Shown one piece after another: positions 26,822 through 33,327 of a DNA stretch of 33,327 bases. Under the pieces are notes generated by a model that did not search any database, was not told the origin of the DNA, and saw only the letters and a program-made list of their open reading frames with translations. This DNA comes from a virus: positions 1 to 33,327 of IMG/VR virus record IMGVR_UViG_3300042569_001418; one strand, 5' to 3'. The position numbers were made by a program, and so were the translations under genes. Position 1 is the stretch's first letter. Every line of letters begins with the position of its first letter.

Positions 26822-27405
26822 GTAACTGCCCCAACTGGCTGAAACCCTTTCAACGAGAAACTGAAGCGCTGGCTGCCCAAAATGCTGCGTTCAGAGAAGA
26901 AACTGAGAGAATTAGACGAGAAAATGACGCACGCAAGGAGGAAACTAAGAAAATGGGGCGGTTATCTCGAGGTCACCTTAAGCAAATTGTCCAAGCTTGT
27001 ACGCTCGATCCCGGTCTCCAGGCACCCGAGTCCTCTATGACTAAATCAACAACAGCACCTCTTGACAACCTGAGGCGAACAGGTCGCACTACTCGCCTAC
27101 TTAAGGAAGCGTATCGCCTTGCTTCCAACGGAAGGGCGGTTTATGTCCTGGCCTGCCGTCACGACTACGCACTTAAAATGGAGTGCGACTTTGACGATAT
27201 GTACGGAAAGGGGGAATCCCTTAGACTCGGCATAAAGTTCGAGACTCCAGGTGGGTTACCAAACTTTGACTTCAGAACAATGACACTCGGAAGAGGAGCC
27301 CACCCAAACTGCTGTGTTTTGGTTGATCATTACACGATTGAGCTCCACTATGCTAGACTTCTCCAGGAACTTCACCGGTTTGACGAACCTATGGACACCA
27401 ACTAG
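26818..27405 (+). CDS. coiled coil plus degenerate P-loop protein
   Basis: 195 residues from ATG 26818. Residues ~10-48 are a long charged coiled coil (ETEALAAQNAAFREETERIR). After a linker, an internal ATG (27037) precedes NLRRTGRTTRLLKEAYRLAS, a GRTTR-type P-loop found in phage ATP-binding proteins, followed by AVYVLACRHDY and CCVLVDHYTIEL as a Walker B-like strand. The classic GKS/T lysine is replaced by Arg-Thr-Thr. It may be a fusion of two genes. Binding of ATP is inference. Confidence 0.62.
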   Translation: MSNCPNWLKPFQRETEALAAQNAAFREETERIRRENDARKEETKKMGRLSRGHLKQIVQACTLDPGLQAPESSMTKSTTAPLDNLRRTGRTTRLLKEAYRLASNGRAVYVLACRHDYALKMECDFDDMYGKGESLRLGIKFETPGGLPNFDFRTMTLGRGAHPNCCVLVDHYTIELHYARLLQELHRFDEPMDTN

Positions 27406-27456
27406 TAGTCCCCGAAAGAATCCGCAGGGTAAACCTTATAACCCTGAAATAACGCG

Positions 27457-27861
27457 ATGGATTACTCAGCACCTTCCGATTCAAGAACTGTTGCGGAAAG
27501 AATCCGAGACAACAATGCTGTTCTGCAATCGGTAGCTGAAAATTTCATTCTCGTGTCAAAAGCAGACCTATACGACTCTGAGCAAGCTGCGGCTTTCCTT
27601 GAGATTGACTCCGACGAAAGTGTCAGTAACTGGCTTGAAGGCGGGTACTTTCCTGGAGCTTTTCAGTCTGATGGTAGGTGGTTGTTCCCCCTCGCGTCAC
27701 TCATCGAGGTGAGGGAGCGGTTAGATGAACTTCAGTACAATAACAAACATCGGCTTCTAACCCCTGAACCTGAACCCGAGGACTACTGCAAAGTTTGCGG
27801 TGGAATCCCTGTTTCTCTGCCAAATAAGTTGGGGGTCCTAATTAGAAACACAACATTATAA
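27457..27861 (+). CDS. putative winged-HTH (excisionase-like) protein
   Basis: 134 residues from ATG 27457. SKADLYDSEQAAAFLEID then VSNWLEGGYFPGAFQSDGRW and LFPLASLIEVRERLDE fit the excisionase/MerR-like helix-turn-wing: helix, recognition helix with a Trp, then a hairpin and a short P-hydrophobic-L helix. A late CKVCGG pair could join a metal site. It probably binds DNA as a regulator; no integrase is present. Preceded by 51 bases without a promoter. Confidence 0.6.
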   Translation: MDYSAPSDSRTVAERIRDNNAVLQSVAENFILVSKADLYDSEQAAAFLEIDSDESVSNWLEGGYFPGAFQSDGRWLFPLASLIEVRERLDELQYNNKHRLLTPEPEPEDYCKVCGGIPVSLPNKLGVLIRNTTL

Positions 27862-27886
27862 CTTAGACATCATACGCCAAAACACC

Positions 27887-28216
27887 ATGCAATCCGTTAA
27901 ACCTCTCGCAAACGAAGCCGAGTACGACCTTGCGCTTAAGGACATTGATAGCTGCTTGGGTGCATTGGTTGGTAGCCCCGAATACCTCCAGCTAGAGACC
28001 TTGACAATTTTAGTAGAGGAATACGAGGCCAAGAACTGGCCTATTGCTCCCCCGGACTTGAATCCAAATCTTGAAGAGTGGTGCAGAATCGACGAAATAA
28101 ACCAAGGGGAGTACCTACGGGCTTTGGACGCGAGCCTGGTCGAACGACTCCAGTCACTGGTGGCGGGTGTCCAAGTCGACCTCGACGAGATCCTATCGCC
28201 GGACGAGTCCGACTAG
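27887..28216 (+). CDS. HigA-like antitoxin-domain protein without toxin
   Basis: 109 residues from ATG 27887. The first ~55 residues match the HigA N-terminal pattern: ANEAEYDLALKDIDSCLGAL, LQLETLTILVEEYEAKNWPI, APPDLNP (family: E-x-x-Y-x-x-A-L ... L-x-x-L-V-x-x-Y-E ... P-I-x-x-P-D-P). In HigBA this part neutralises the HigB mRNA interferase. The HTH that should follow is replaced by an acidic helical tail (EILSPDESD), and no HigB-like gene lies beside it. A decoy antitoxin against host toxins is plausible but unproven. Confidence 0.65.
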   Translation: MQSVKPLANEAEYDLALKDIDSCLGALVGSPEYLQLETLTILVEEYEAKNWPIAPPDLNPNLEEWCRIDEINQGEYLRALDASLVERLQSLVAGVQVDLDEILSPDESD

Positions 28217-28289
28217 GGGGACCTCGCCAGGGAACCTTTACCTCGACTCCGGTCCAGCATACTAATTCACACTCCGAAACCACTGAAAA

Positions 28290-28883
28290 ATGAGAAACGC
28301 CACAATATACACTCTAACTAAAACGGTCGTACCCGTTTATGACAATGACAAATACGTCAGGTACGCTCCACTCTTAGACCCTGACGAGCTATTCCGCATA
28401 CCTACAGATGACCCTGATAACAAGGTTTTATTCACGAGGAAGAATCACGTAGAAAGTCTCCCACTTCACGAGGTTGGTTTCTGCTCAAGTTTACCTCTTC
28501 GTGATCTTCCTGAGGTTGAACGTTTATACTTGGAGAGTTACGACGGGGGCCGGAAGTCCAGAAACTACGATCCATCCTACCTTCACTTATTCGCGATTGA
28601 GCCTCAGACCGAGAAGATTTTATCCACCTACATTAACCCCAAACTCCGTAATAAGGTGGTCAAGCTTGAGAACACAGTACAAGACCAAGGGCAGAAACTT
28701 TGGGCGCTAGAGCGAAACCTTGAGGAGTCCCAGAACGATGCGCGTGTCTTAGCAAACTCCATTAGGGTTGCTGAAGAGAGGGTAGAACGATTCAGAAGAG
28801 AGCCACTACTCAAGAGACTCTGGATTGCTCTTCGACTCCGACGAGACGGTTCTAACTGTGCGACCTTGATGCCACACTTTTAA
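28290..28883 (+). CDS. hypothetical protein with coiled coil and basic amphipathic end
   Basis: 197 residues from ATG 28290. The first ~115 residues are beta-rich with Tyr/Asp/Pro; a coiled coil follows (KVVKLENTVQDQGQKLWALE to RVAEERVERFRRE), then a basic, Trp-containing helix (LLKRLWIALRLRRDG) that could bind membrane or RNA. No family recognised. 73 bases of gap upstream hold no clear promoter. Confidence 0.65.
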   Translation: MRNATIYTLTKTVVPVYDNDKYVRYAPLLDPDELFRIPTDDPDNKVLFTRKNHVESLPLHEVGFCSSLPLRDLPEVERLYLESYDGGRKSRNYDPSYLHLFAIEPQTEKILSTYINPKLRNKVVKLENTVQDQGQKLWALERNLEESQNDARVLANSIRVAEERVERFRREPLLKRLWIALRLRRDGSNCATLMPHF

Positions 28884-28913
28884 CTCATTTAAGCAAACAC
28901 CGAAGGTTCTAGT

Positions 28914-29099
28914 ATGGAAGAAACTGACTACAAAACGGAGTATATGAGAATTTCAACCCTTATCGGGTCGCAATTCCCAGAATGCGAAGTTACTACGCCA
29001 GATATGGTAATACTGTTGATACACGAAAATGACACGTTGCGCATGGCACTTAACTTACCCACGAGACGTGAAGTTCTGGCGAAACTTGACGAGTTTTAA
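28914..29099 (+). CDS. small hypothetical protein
   Basis: 61 residues from ATG 28914, acidic N-terminus (MEETDYKTEYMRISTLIG), then helices (DMVILLIHENDTLRMAL, REVLAKLDEF). It ends 2 bases before the next gene. Resembles short helical proteins scattered through myophage early regions, but no specific family recognised. Confidence 0.6.
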   Translation: MEETDYKTEYMRISTLIGSQFPECEVTTPDMVILLIHENDTLRMALNLPTRREVLAKLDEF

Positions 29100-29101
29100 G
29101 A

Positions 29102-29830
29102 ATGACAAACAGAGAAGAAAGAATTAAACTCCAAACAACCGTTACAGCAGTGATTCATCAGGAAGGCCCATGGTGGGTGGGCCGGACTGAAGAGATTCCA
29201 AGGGTGGTTGCCCGGTGGCGTACTAGTGTGGGGTGTTTACACTACCTTGAGAAGGCGCTACGTGGTGAATCAGCGAGTACACTTGACAGTTGGTCACCAC
29301 AACCACAAACCCTTGAGCAAGTTGACGAAGGACTGCGCACAGCGTTTCGAGAGTCCCTAAAAGAGTGGGATTTGACTAAAGATGGTTCTTCCCCTTCTGT
29401 CCCGAATGTATCTCATCCAATTGAACAAAATTCCGACGCAATGACTCAGCACAATTCGATTGAAGTTCCCGATGAACTAATAGAGAGCTGGTGGCCCATT
29501 GATCAGGAGATGCCCCCCACCAGTGCCCTCCAGCCTACGCGCAACTTCGCTAACAAGGTCGCACAATGGGGCGCCGACCAAGAGCTTGATGCTTGCTGCG
29601 AATGGTTGCGCCTCCAAGAAGATCCTCAGTTTAGTTCCGACGACGGGTGGGTGGGTAAAGACCAGGAACTTCGTGAAGCACGCAGGCCCAACGTACCTAC
29701 ACTTAATGAAATTGCTCTGCAATTCATGGGGACCATCGAGAAAGACGGACGGTACCTACCCGAGATTACAAGCACTATTGTAAGAGCTTTGGTTGAAGGA
29801 GGGGAGGCTCTAAAAGAGCTCAATGGCTGA
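29102..29830 (+). CDS. cyanophage-type conserved hypothetical protein
   Basis: 242 residues from ATG 29102. Two parts: residues 1-115 with HQEGPWWVGRTEEIPRVVAR, and residues ~120-242 with IEVPDELIESWW, FANKVAQWGADQELDACCEW and RRPNVPTLNEIALQ, a pattern (P-x-L-V/I-x-x-W ... A-x-W-G-A-D-Q-E-L-x-A-C-C-E-W ... R-R-P-x-x-P-x-L) frequent in cyanophage and picocyanobacterial metagenome proteins of unknown role. It supports the suggested host. The end overlaps the next gene by 8 bases. Confidence 0.75.
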   Translation: MTNREERIKLQTTVTAVIHQEGPWWVGRTEEIPRVVARWRTSVGCLHYLEKALRGESASTLDSWSPQPQTLEQVDEGLRTAFRESLKEWDLTKDGSSPSVPNVSHPIEQNSDAMTQHNSIEVPDELIESWWPIDQEMPPTSALQPTRNFANKVAQWGADQELDACCEWLRLQEDPQFSSDDGWVGKDQELREARRPNVPTLNEIALQFMGTIEKDGRYLPEITSTIVRALVEGGEALKELNG

Positions 29831-30065
29831 TACATTGTACAAACAGGGGTGCCCGTGCTTTTATTGTGTCAAGGAAAGAGCAAACGCCACAGCGCAACCT
29901 TTGGTTCACCCTATGGCCGTTTGTCCAACTTGCGGCAACAAAAGGTGTCCAAAGGGAACTCACCACTCGTTCAACTGCAGCGGAAGCAACGAAGCAGGGC
30001 AATTGGGAAGCCGCTACACCTTACCTAGCATTACACACACTGGCTGCCACAATGGGCCATTTTAA
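29823..30065 (+). CDS. zinc-ribbon-like phage protein
   Basis: 80 residues from ATG 29823. CPCFYC and, further on, CPTCGNKRCPKGTHHSFNCS with SNEAGQLGSRY form the recognisable core of a small phage family with C-x-x-C-G-N-K-R-C-P, His and a last Cys, apt to hold one or two zinc ions. Function unknown; nucleic-acid or protein contacts are likely for such knuckles. Confidence 0.75.
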   Translation: MADTLYKQGCPCFYCVKERANATAQPLVHPMAVCPTCGNKRCPKGTHHSFNCSGSNEAGQLGSRYTLPSITHTGCHNGPF

Positions 30066-30091
30066 ATCCTAATGCCTCATAGTTACAGAAC

Positions 30092-30343
30092 ATGGAAAAC
30101 AATAGACAATGCTCCACTTGCTTCTACTCGGTTTCTTCCTTAGTTGTGGACCCTATAATAGCTTCGCTCCCTAACACACACGGCTTGACAGAGTGGCGAA
30201 CTTCTACAAAGTGACACATTCAAGGTCCACCGAGAGAAGTCAATGCCGACAAAGATTGGTGCTACCAGTGGCGATCCGGAGACCGCATACGGAAAAGGCG
30301 ACAAACTTTACCAGAAAAATCCCAAGCTATACTGCCGGTATAG
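30092..30343 (+). pseudogene. small Cys-rich phage protein interrupted by in-frame TGA
   Basis: ATG 30092 gives MENNRQCSTCFYS and 40 codons up to TGA 30212 (context TGAC); the same frame then reads HIQGPPREVNADKDWCYQWR with a basic tail to TAG 30341. Phage proteins of the type C-x-x-C-x(20-30)-C-R-x-x-P-P ... D-x-W-C-x-x-W-R have exactly the second segment, so the two halves look like one gene. The middle C-R-x-x-P-P is not clear, so a deletion may also have occurred. Options are decay, readthrough or sequencing error. Confidence 0.55.
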
Positions 30344-30344
30344 T
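30339..30344 (+). promoter_or_regulatory. possible -10 box (TATAGT)
   Basis: CCGGTATAGTTAACC shares its context with the cassette at 13933; TATAC-TGCCG-GTATA forms a palindrome across it. No convincing -35. ATG 30360 is 15 bases downstream. Confidence 0.35.
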
Positions 30345-30359
30345 TAACCATAGACCATC

Positions 30360-30539
30360 ATGCTCGCCCTACTTGCCGTAACTTACCTGCTTGTGGGCTT
30401 TGCAAGACTCCTTTCCGCACTTCCTGACTACGATCTACCGGTTATCGGACACAGAGTGAGAATTTTGGACGTCTGTGGTCACGTTTTACTCTGGCCCTGC
30501 CCAGTGACCGCAAAATTTCTAAGGAAGCTACGCCGTTGA
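30360..30539 (+). CDS. small membrane protein
   Basis: 59 residues from ATG 30360. The N-terminal helix MLALLAVTYLLVGFARLLSA is strongly hydrophobic; a second moderately hydrophobic stretch (CGHVLLWPCPVTAKF) precedes a basic end KFLRKLRR. It is likely membrane-anchored with the basic end in the cytoplasm. No family recognised. Confidence 0.6.
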   Translation: MLALLAVTYLLVGFARLLSALPDYDLPVIGHRVRILDVCGHVLLWPCPVTAKFLRKLRR

Positions 30540-30545
30540 CCCGCT

Positions 30546-30562
30546 GAGCCAGAGCTTGGCTC
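30546..30562 (+). other. hairpin between genes
   Basis: GAGCCA-GAGCT-TGGCTC, 6 paired bases, 6 bases after the stop codon; followed by CGCCCATTT, so not a strong terminator. Confidence 0.45.
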
Positions 30563-30597
30563 CGCCCATTTAAACTTGAACACCACTAGATCCTAAG

Positions 30598-30981
30598 ATG
30601 AACGAAAAAACACCTCTACAGCAACTCCAAGAATGGCAAGAGCTTTCTGACCACTTTCGAACCTTGCACACGAAAGGTGTCGCTGCCCCCGAAAACTCAC
30701 TGAGTGTTGGAGTTGAGGGGTACTTAGATCCTCTTTCCAGGGAAACCACCCTAGAAGCAGGGTGGACCCTAAATGGAAAGAGATTCACACAATCTACAAC
30801 TTTCTCAACCATTTTATCGGAGTACAAAAACGGGCGGTGTGAGGAGAGTGCAGAAGCCGTTTCAAGACTCGCTGGGCTAATTGCTAAAGATGTTACAAAG
30901 GGGCTCGAAGAAGAAATGTACCGAATTTTGCTGTCGCCCCCTAATTCAGTCCTGCATCGAAATTTTGCGCCACCCGAATAA
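30598..30981 (+). CDS. hypothetical protein
   Basis: 127 residues from ATG 30598. Gln/Glu-rich N-terminal helix (PLQQLQEWQELSDHF), a beta region (LSVGVEGYLDPLSRETTLEA), then a helix (EESAEAVSRLAGLIAKDVTK). No family recognised. Last gene before cassette 14. Confidence 0.62.
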   Translation: MNEKTPLQQLQEWQELSDHFRTLHTKGVAAPENSLSVGVEGYLDPLSRETTLEAGWTLNGKRFTQSTTFSTILSEYKNGRCEESAEAVSRLAGLIAKDVTKGLEEEMYRILLSPPNSVLHRNFAPPE

Positions 30982-31030
30982 CCCTACGTCACCGTCCAGG
31001 TGTAAAGTACGGTTAACCTGATGCTCCGGG

Positions 31031-31073
31031 GGCGGTTTCCCGCCTTTACTTCTCTGGAGAAAACCGGCATACT
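31031..31073 (+). promoter_or_regulatory. terminator-promoter cassette 14
   Basis: Hairpin GGCGG-TTTC-CCGCC (31031-31044), TTTACT (31045-31050), 17-base spacer, CATACT (31068-31073). TTCTC-TG-GAGAA is the spacer palindrome. An extra ACGGTTAACC unit lies ~20 bases upstream. ATG at 31111. Confidence 0.75.
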
Positions 31074-31110
31074 TAGTGAAAGAAGGCCTAACACTTAGGG
31101 GGACGAAGCG

Positions 31111-31338
31111 ATGAGAAAAAGCTGTGGATCCTGTGCCTATTACACCAAGTGGAAAAAAGACCCCCTTGTGGCAGAAAACGGCGGTAAAGGAGGTGAATCA
31201 GCCTCAGGACTGTGTGAGTTTCTCGACGCACGCACAAAGCCCGACTGGGGTCACAGCTGCCCGCACTGGGTTGGTAAACGATACGACCGGAAATCCTTGA
31301 AAAGGCAAACACTGAGCGAAATCAACGAGAATGATTAA
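31111..31338 (+). CDS. small zinc-binding phage protein
   Basis: 75 residues from ATG 31111. CGSCAYYTKW, then GLCEF and HSCPHWV give the pattern C-x-x-C-x-x-F/Y ... G-x-C ... C-x-x-W common in short phage proteins with one zinc site, followed by a basic tail (YDRKSLKRQT). Relaxed relative of the interrupted gene at 30092. First gene of the last operon; end overlaps the next by 8 bases. Confidence 0.72.
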   Translation: MRKSCGSCAYYTKWKKDPLVAENGGKGGESASGLCEFLDARTKPDWGHSCPHWVGKRYDRKSLKRQTLSEINEND

Positions 31339-31846
31339 CCGAACTCTGATAGCGAGAATCCAGAGCTACTACCAGAACTGGTTCCAGGACACGAATTGGA
31401 GTGACGAGGACGTTCTCGATGCCATTACCATAGCAAAGCGTGTTGAGTCCGGAGAAGAAAAAACATATTCCTTTGAGGAAACAATGGAAGATCTCGAACT
31501 CACCGGGGAACTTGGGCTGGTGACCCGCACCGAGAGGGGATTTGAGGTTATTGACTTTCAAGATCTACACAACAAGGAGTGCAGCCTGCAACAAAGCTCC
31601 CTTGCCGTTTATTGGGAGCCAGGGACGTCTGCGGTGTGGTTGGGCCAAGGGGAAGATAGAATGCACCTTGGGGAAGAACAGGTTCAGTCCCTGGTTACTG
31701 TTTTGCAAAGGTGGTTGGACACAGGTTCTTTCATTCCCTACCCTACTACAGAAGTATCACCCCTCTCAAAATTTGCTGGGCGCCTTAAGAACATTTTTGG
31801 GCTTACCTTAAGACCACTCAAATCACTCACAAACCGAAACCAGTGA
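31331..31846 (+). CDS. hypothetical protein
   Basis: 171 residues from ATG 31331, overlapping the zinc protein by 8 bases. Helical acidic N-terminal half (SDEDVLDAITIAKRVESGEE, YSFEETMEDLELTGELG), a beta-like middle (LAVYWEPGTSAVWLGQGEDR) and a basic C-terminus. The stop overlaps the next GTG (GTGA). No family recognised. Confidence 0.65.
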   Translation: MINRTLIARIQSYYQNWFQDTNWSDEDVLDAITIAKRVESGEEKTYSFEETMEDLELTGELGLVTRTERGFEVIDFQDLHNKECSLQQSSLAVYWEPGTSAVWLGQGEDRMHLGEEQVQSLVTVLQRWLDTGSFIPYPTTEVSPLSKFAGRLKNIFGLTLRPLKSLTNRNQ

Positions 31847-32091
31847 CTTACGACGAAAAGACCCTTCAGTGTATTAAAGAGATTGGGGAGAAGGTTGATC
31901 TTAGGTTGGTTCAGGAATTCACCCTTGAGCAAGAGAGCTTTTTAAGGGCCATCCTGAAACAGGAAACCTTAGCAGCTTTGGACGAGGGATTAGCCCTTGC
32001 GGTTCAGATGATAAGGGAATCCCCACCTAGCTTAACTCGTGATCAACTGGCTAATTTAATTGAGAACTGTATTGGCGACAAAAGAGCCTAA
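31843..32091 (+). CDS. small helical hypothetical protein
   Basis: 82 residues from GTG 31843, overlapping the upstream stop. Entirely helical in appearance (YDEKTLQCIKEIGEKVDLRL, LAALDEGLALAVQMIRESPP). No family recognised. The 67-base gap after it shows no promoter. Confidence 0.62.
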   Translation: MTYDEKTLQCIKEIGEKVDLRLVQEFTLEQESFLRAILKQETLAALDEGLALAVQMIRESPPSLTRDQLANLIENCIGDKRA

Positions 32092-32158
32092 GAAGTTGTT
32101 TTATCCTCACTGGATCTTTTAACGACCCTAGACTAGCTTAAAACCAAATGGAAGCTTA

Positions 32159-32359
32159 ATGACACTACACCCTTACAGCTATTACACAAAGCCCGAAGAG
32201 TGGCAAACGTATTACACCAAGCTTTCAGAAGACGGGGAGTCCCCGACTCTGTGTTACGAAGACCTAATTGACACCATTGTAGACCTTTACGACAAGATCG
32301 CTAAGCTAGAGGCGAGGCTGGACCAAGAAGACTCTTATAGGCACGAACAAAATGACTGA
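32159..32359 (+). CDS. small hypothetical protein
   Basis: 66 residues from ATG 32159. Tyr-rich start (MTLHPYSYYTKPEEWQTYYT) followed by a helix with a coiled-coil pattern (LIDTIVDLYDKIAKLEARLD). Overlaps the next gene by 8 bases. No family recognised. Confidence 0.6.
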   Translation: MTLHPYSYYTKPEEWQTYYTKLSEDGESPTLCYEDLIDTIVDLYDKIAKLEARLDQEDSYRHEQND

Positions 32360-32639
32360 CGACGACAAGCTCCTTGCTGACTACGACTCCGAAATTCACG
32401 GAGAATACACACCCCTGGAACCACTTACTGTTGCATCACTAATTGAGAGTCACAGACACTTAAGAAAGAAAAACTTAGAGTGGAACGGGGCGTATAACGA
32501 AGCAGGAAGAGAAGGTTATGAGCAAGGTTACTCCTTTGGACTGAAGATGGCAACAGAAGACACGATCATGATCGAAGACCTTCGCAAAATGACTATTCAG
32601 GAACTTGCAAATCTAATCGGAGACGAGAATGCCTTCTGA
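32352..32639 (+). CDS. hypothetical protein
   Basis: 95 residues from ATG 32352. Acidic N-terminus, a helix with basic residues (VASLIESHRHLRKKNLEWNG), then YNEAGREGYEQGYSFGLKMA, a Gly/Tyr-spaced pattern seen in several small phage proteins. Overlaps the next gene by 11 bases. Function unknown. Confidence 0.65.
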   Translation: MTDDDKLLADYDSEIHGEYTPLEPLTVASLIESHRHLRKKNLEWNGAYNEAGREGYEQGYSFGLKMATEDTIMIEDLRKMTIQELANLIGDENAF

Positions 32640-32901
32640 GTTCCCAGAGAATTTAAGCCCGGTTGCTCAGGCAGTCCGGTCCGCCGCCGGGGCAGAATGC
32701 CCGCCGCAGTGCGTTGCCGCCGTGATCCGTGCAGTTACAGATCTGACTATTCCCTGGATTGAAATTAGACCACAAGAGAACCTGGAAAGTAGAAGAGATG
32801 CTATGGCCTGGGGAATGACCACGCAAACTCAAATGACAAGACAAGTTCTTATGAACCTAGCCTACGATCTTGAGGGTCAACGTCTCTCATTACACCTTTA
32901 A
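32629..32901 (+). CDS. cyanophage-type small protein, intact paralog of 773
   Basis: 90 residues from ATG 32629. NLSPVAQAVRSAAGAE near the start, VAAVIRAVTDLTIPW in the middle, and a last helix RQVLMNLAYDLEG correspond to the LSxAAQAV ... LRAxADQVV ... AIATELE layout of the family that the interrupted gene at 773 also shows. The role of the family is unknown. Translation is probably coupled to 32352 by overlap. Confidence 0.68.
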   Translation: MPSEFPENLSPVAQAVRSAAGAECPPQCVAAVIRAVTDLTIPWIEIRPQENLESRRDAMAWGMTTQTQMTRQVLMNLAYDLEGQRLSLHL

Positions 32902-32904
32902 ACA

Positions 32905-33144
32905 ATGATTAAAACTCAAATCTCTATGTTTTCACTGGTTCAAGAAATTGAACAAACAGGAGTACCTGATGTCTCGCTTAACGAACTAGAAGAGACTTTA
33001 CAGTCTTTATTTTTGACTACGGTCGTAGAGTTACAACGGTATCACGAAAGTGATGCCGACACCAAGGCAAGCGACGAGCTTGCTCGGGTAATCGTCACCA
33101 ACAAAGTGATTGACTACCTTAATTCATTTAGTTCAGCTGAATGA
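32905..33144 (+). CDS. small helical hypothetical protein
   Basis: 79 residues from ATG 32905, three bases after the previous stop. Helical, acidic (FSLVQEIEQTGVPDVSLNEL, LARVIVTNKVIDYL). Ends 12 bases before a strong terminator, so it closes the operon begun at cassette 14. No family recognised. Confidence 0.65.
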   Translation: MIKTQISMFSLVQEIEQTGVPDVSLNELEETLQSLFLTTVVELQRYHESDADTKASDELARVIVTNKVIDYLNSFSSAE

Positions 33145-33155
33145 GCTAAAACACT

Positions 33156-33179
33156 AGCCCCTTAACGGGGGCTTTTTTG
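33156..33179 (+). terminator. rho-independent terminator
   Basis: AGCCCC pairs with GGGGCT around a 6-base loop (TTAACG), followed by a run of six Ts. A classical strong terminator ending the 31111-33144 operon. Confidence 0.92.
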
Positions 33180-33237
33180 TCCAGCAATTCCGCTGACACA
33201 GACTCCTCCTATGACTCAAACACACTAACATAAGATA

Positions 33238-33303
33238 ATGGTAACCGCAGAAGTTTACGCAGCAGCACAAAAGAAAGCTAGCATTCGGGGGCACAATGGC
33301 TGA
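33238..33303 (+). CDS. possible short leader peptide
   Basis: 21 codons from ATG 33238 (MVTAEVYAAAQKKASIRGHN), overlapping the next ATG by 8 bases (ATGGCTGA). Ala/Lys-rich. Supported only by the overlap and position after a terminator. Confidence 0.35.
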   Translation: MVTAEVYAAAQKKASIRGHNG

Positions 33304-33327
33304 GAAAACTTTTCCGCTACAAGTAGT
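33296..33327 (+). CDS. start of a gene cut by the right edge
   Basis: ATG 33296 opens MAEKTFPLQV and runs off the window. Too short to identify; the start is plausible from the overlap with the upstream short frame. Confidence 0.35.
   Translation, partial: MAEKTFPLQV

Noticed and set aside
30145-30155. TATAAT-like box inside the interrupted gene at 30092
   Set aside because: No hairpin, no -35 at proper distance and no cassette context; a chance match.
773-30343. Genome-wide reassignment of TGA suggested by two in-frame TGA codons
   Set aside because: TGA is used as the real stop in many ATGA/GTGA/TTGA overlaps (for example 10527, 12224, 20529, 25857), where readthrough would fuse unrelated proteins.
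1-33327. CRISPR array or transposon
   Set aside because: No regularly spaced identical repeats and no transposase or integrase motifs; the repeated units seen are the promoter cassettes and the tRNA-Ser and 46-base repeats.

Overview
The window is a dense, strictly one-direction stretch of a tailed double-stranded DNA phage genome. Every credible gene is on the + strand. Most are small, and neighbours commonly overlap by 1-30 bases, often as ATGA, GTGA or TTGA start/stop overlaps. Several short genes (773, 11742, 18234, 29102, 32629) resemble families I associate with cyanophages and picocyanobacterial metagenomes, and many starts lack a Shine-Dalgarno sequence and instead follow CA- or A-rich leaders. 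A large freshwater or marine cyanophage is therefore my best guess, from recognition by eye only. No structural, packaging or lysis gene is visible; this is an accessory and early-metabolism region.

Layout. 1-2830: a HicB-like gene cut by the left edge, a tRNA-like remnant, a short gene interrupted by an in-frame TGA, and small unknowns ending in a DUF6171-like zinc protein. 2831-4451: a tRNA island with tRNA-Arg(UCU), an odd class II tRNA-like gene, and tRNA-Ser(CGA). A GT-A glycosyltransferase lies between a truncated and a complete copy of that tRNA-Ser. 4452-9445: a putative double-stranded beta-helix oxygenase, an AEP-like primase domain, an NMNAT-like nucleotidyltransferase, a polynucleotide-kinase-like P-loop protein, a PPP-type phosphatase and a 5'-3' exonuclease. 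9483-15592: many small proteins plus a PNKP-type 3'-phosphatase, dTMP kinase, a DUF6915-like protein and a SprT-like metalloprotease. 15711-21974: a TET/JBP-type 2OG dioxygenase, ribbon-helix-helix protein, DnaQ-like exonuclease, R2K-type ATP-grasp, TET-associated-type glycosyltransferase, and a HAD phosphatase / NTP-transferase / choline-kinase-like trio. 22039-33327: RNA ligase, nucleoside deoxyribosyltransferase-like protein, Mesh1-like HD hydrolase, a HigA-like orphan antitoxin, several zinc-knuckle proteins and many unknowns.

The operons are punctuated by about 14 copies of one compact cassette: a short GC hairpin (consensus GGCGGTTTCCCGCC) whose T-rich tail doubles as the -35 box of a sigma70-like promoter. 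In many copies the 17-18 base spacer is itself a palindrome whose arms differ between copies but stay complementary. They resemble the promoter-early stem-loop (PeSL) cassettes of T4-type phages. Three genes (7058, 9534, 14604) start 6 bases after the -10 box, so their mRNAs should be leaderless or nearly so.

The best candidate for an undescribed system is 15711-21974: a base-oxidising TET/JBP enzyme with a matching glycosyltransferase, an ATP-grasp ligase and a three-gene set able to make an activated (NDP-linked) donor group. Together these could build a hypermodified pyrimidine. A second theme is RNA repair: separate 5'-kinase, 3'-phosphatase and RNA ligase genes in a genome with its own tRNAs. 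A third is interference with host stress circuits: a (p)ppGpp-hydrolase-like protein and two antitoxin-like domains without toxins. All functional calls are from motif recognition by eye; no database search was run.
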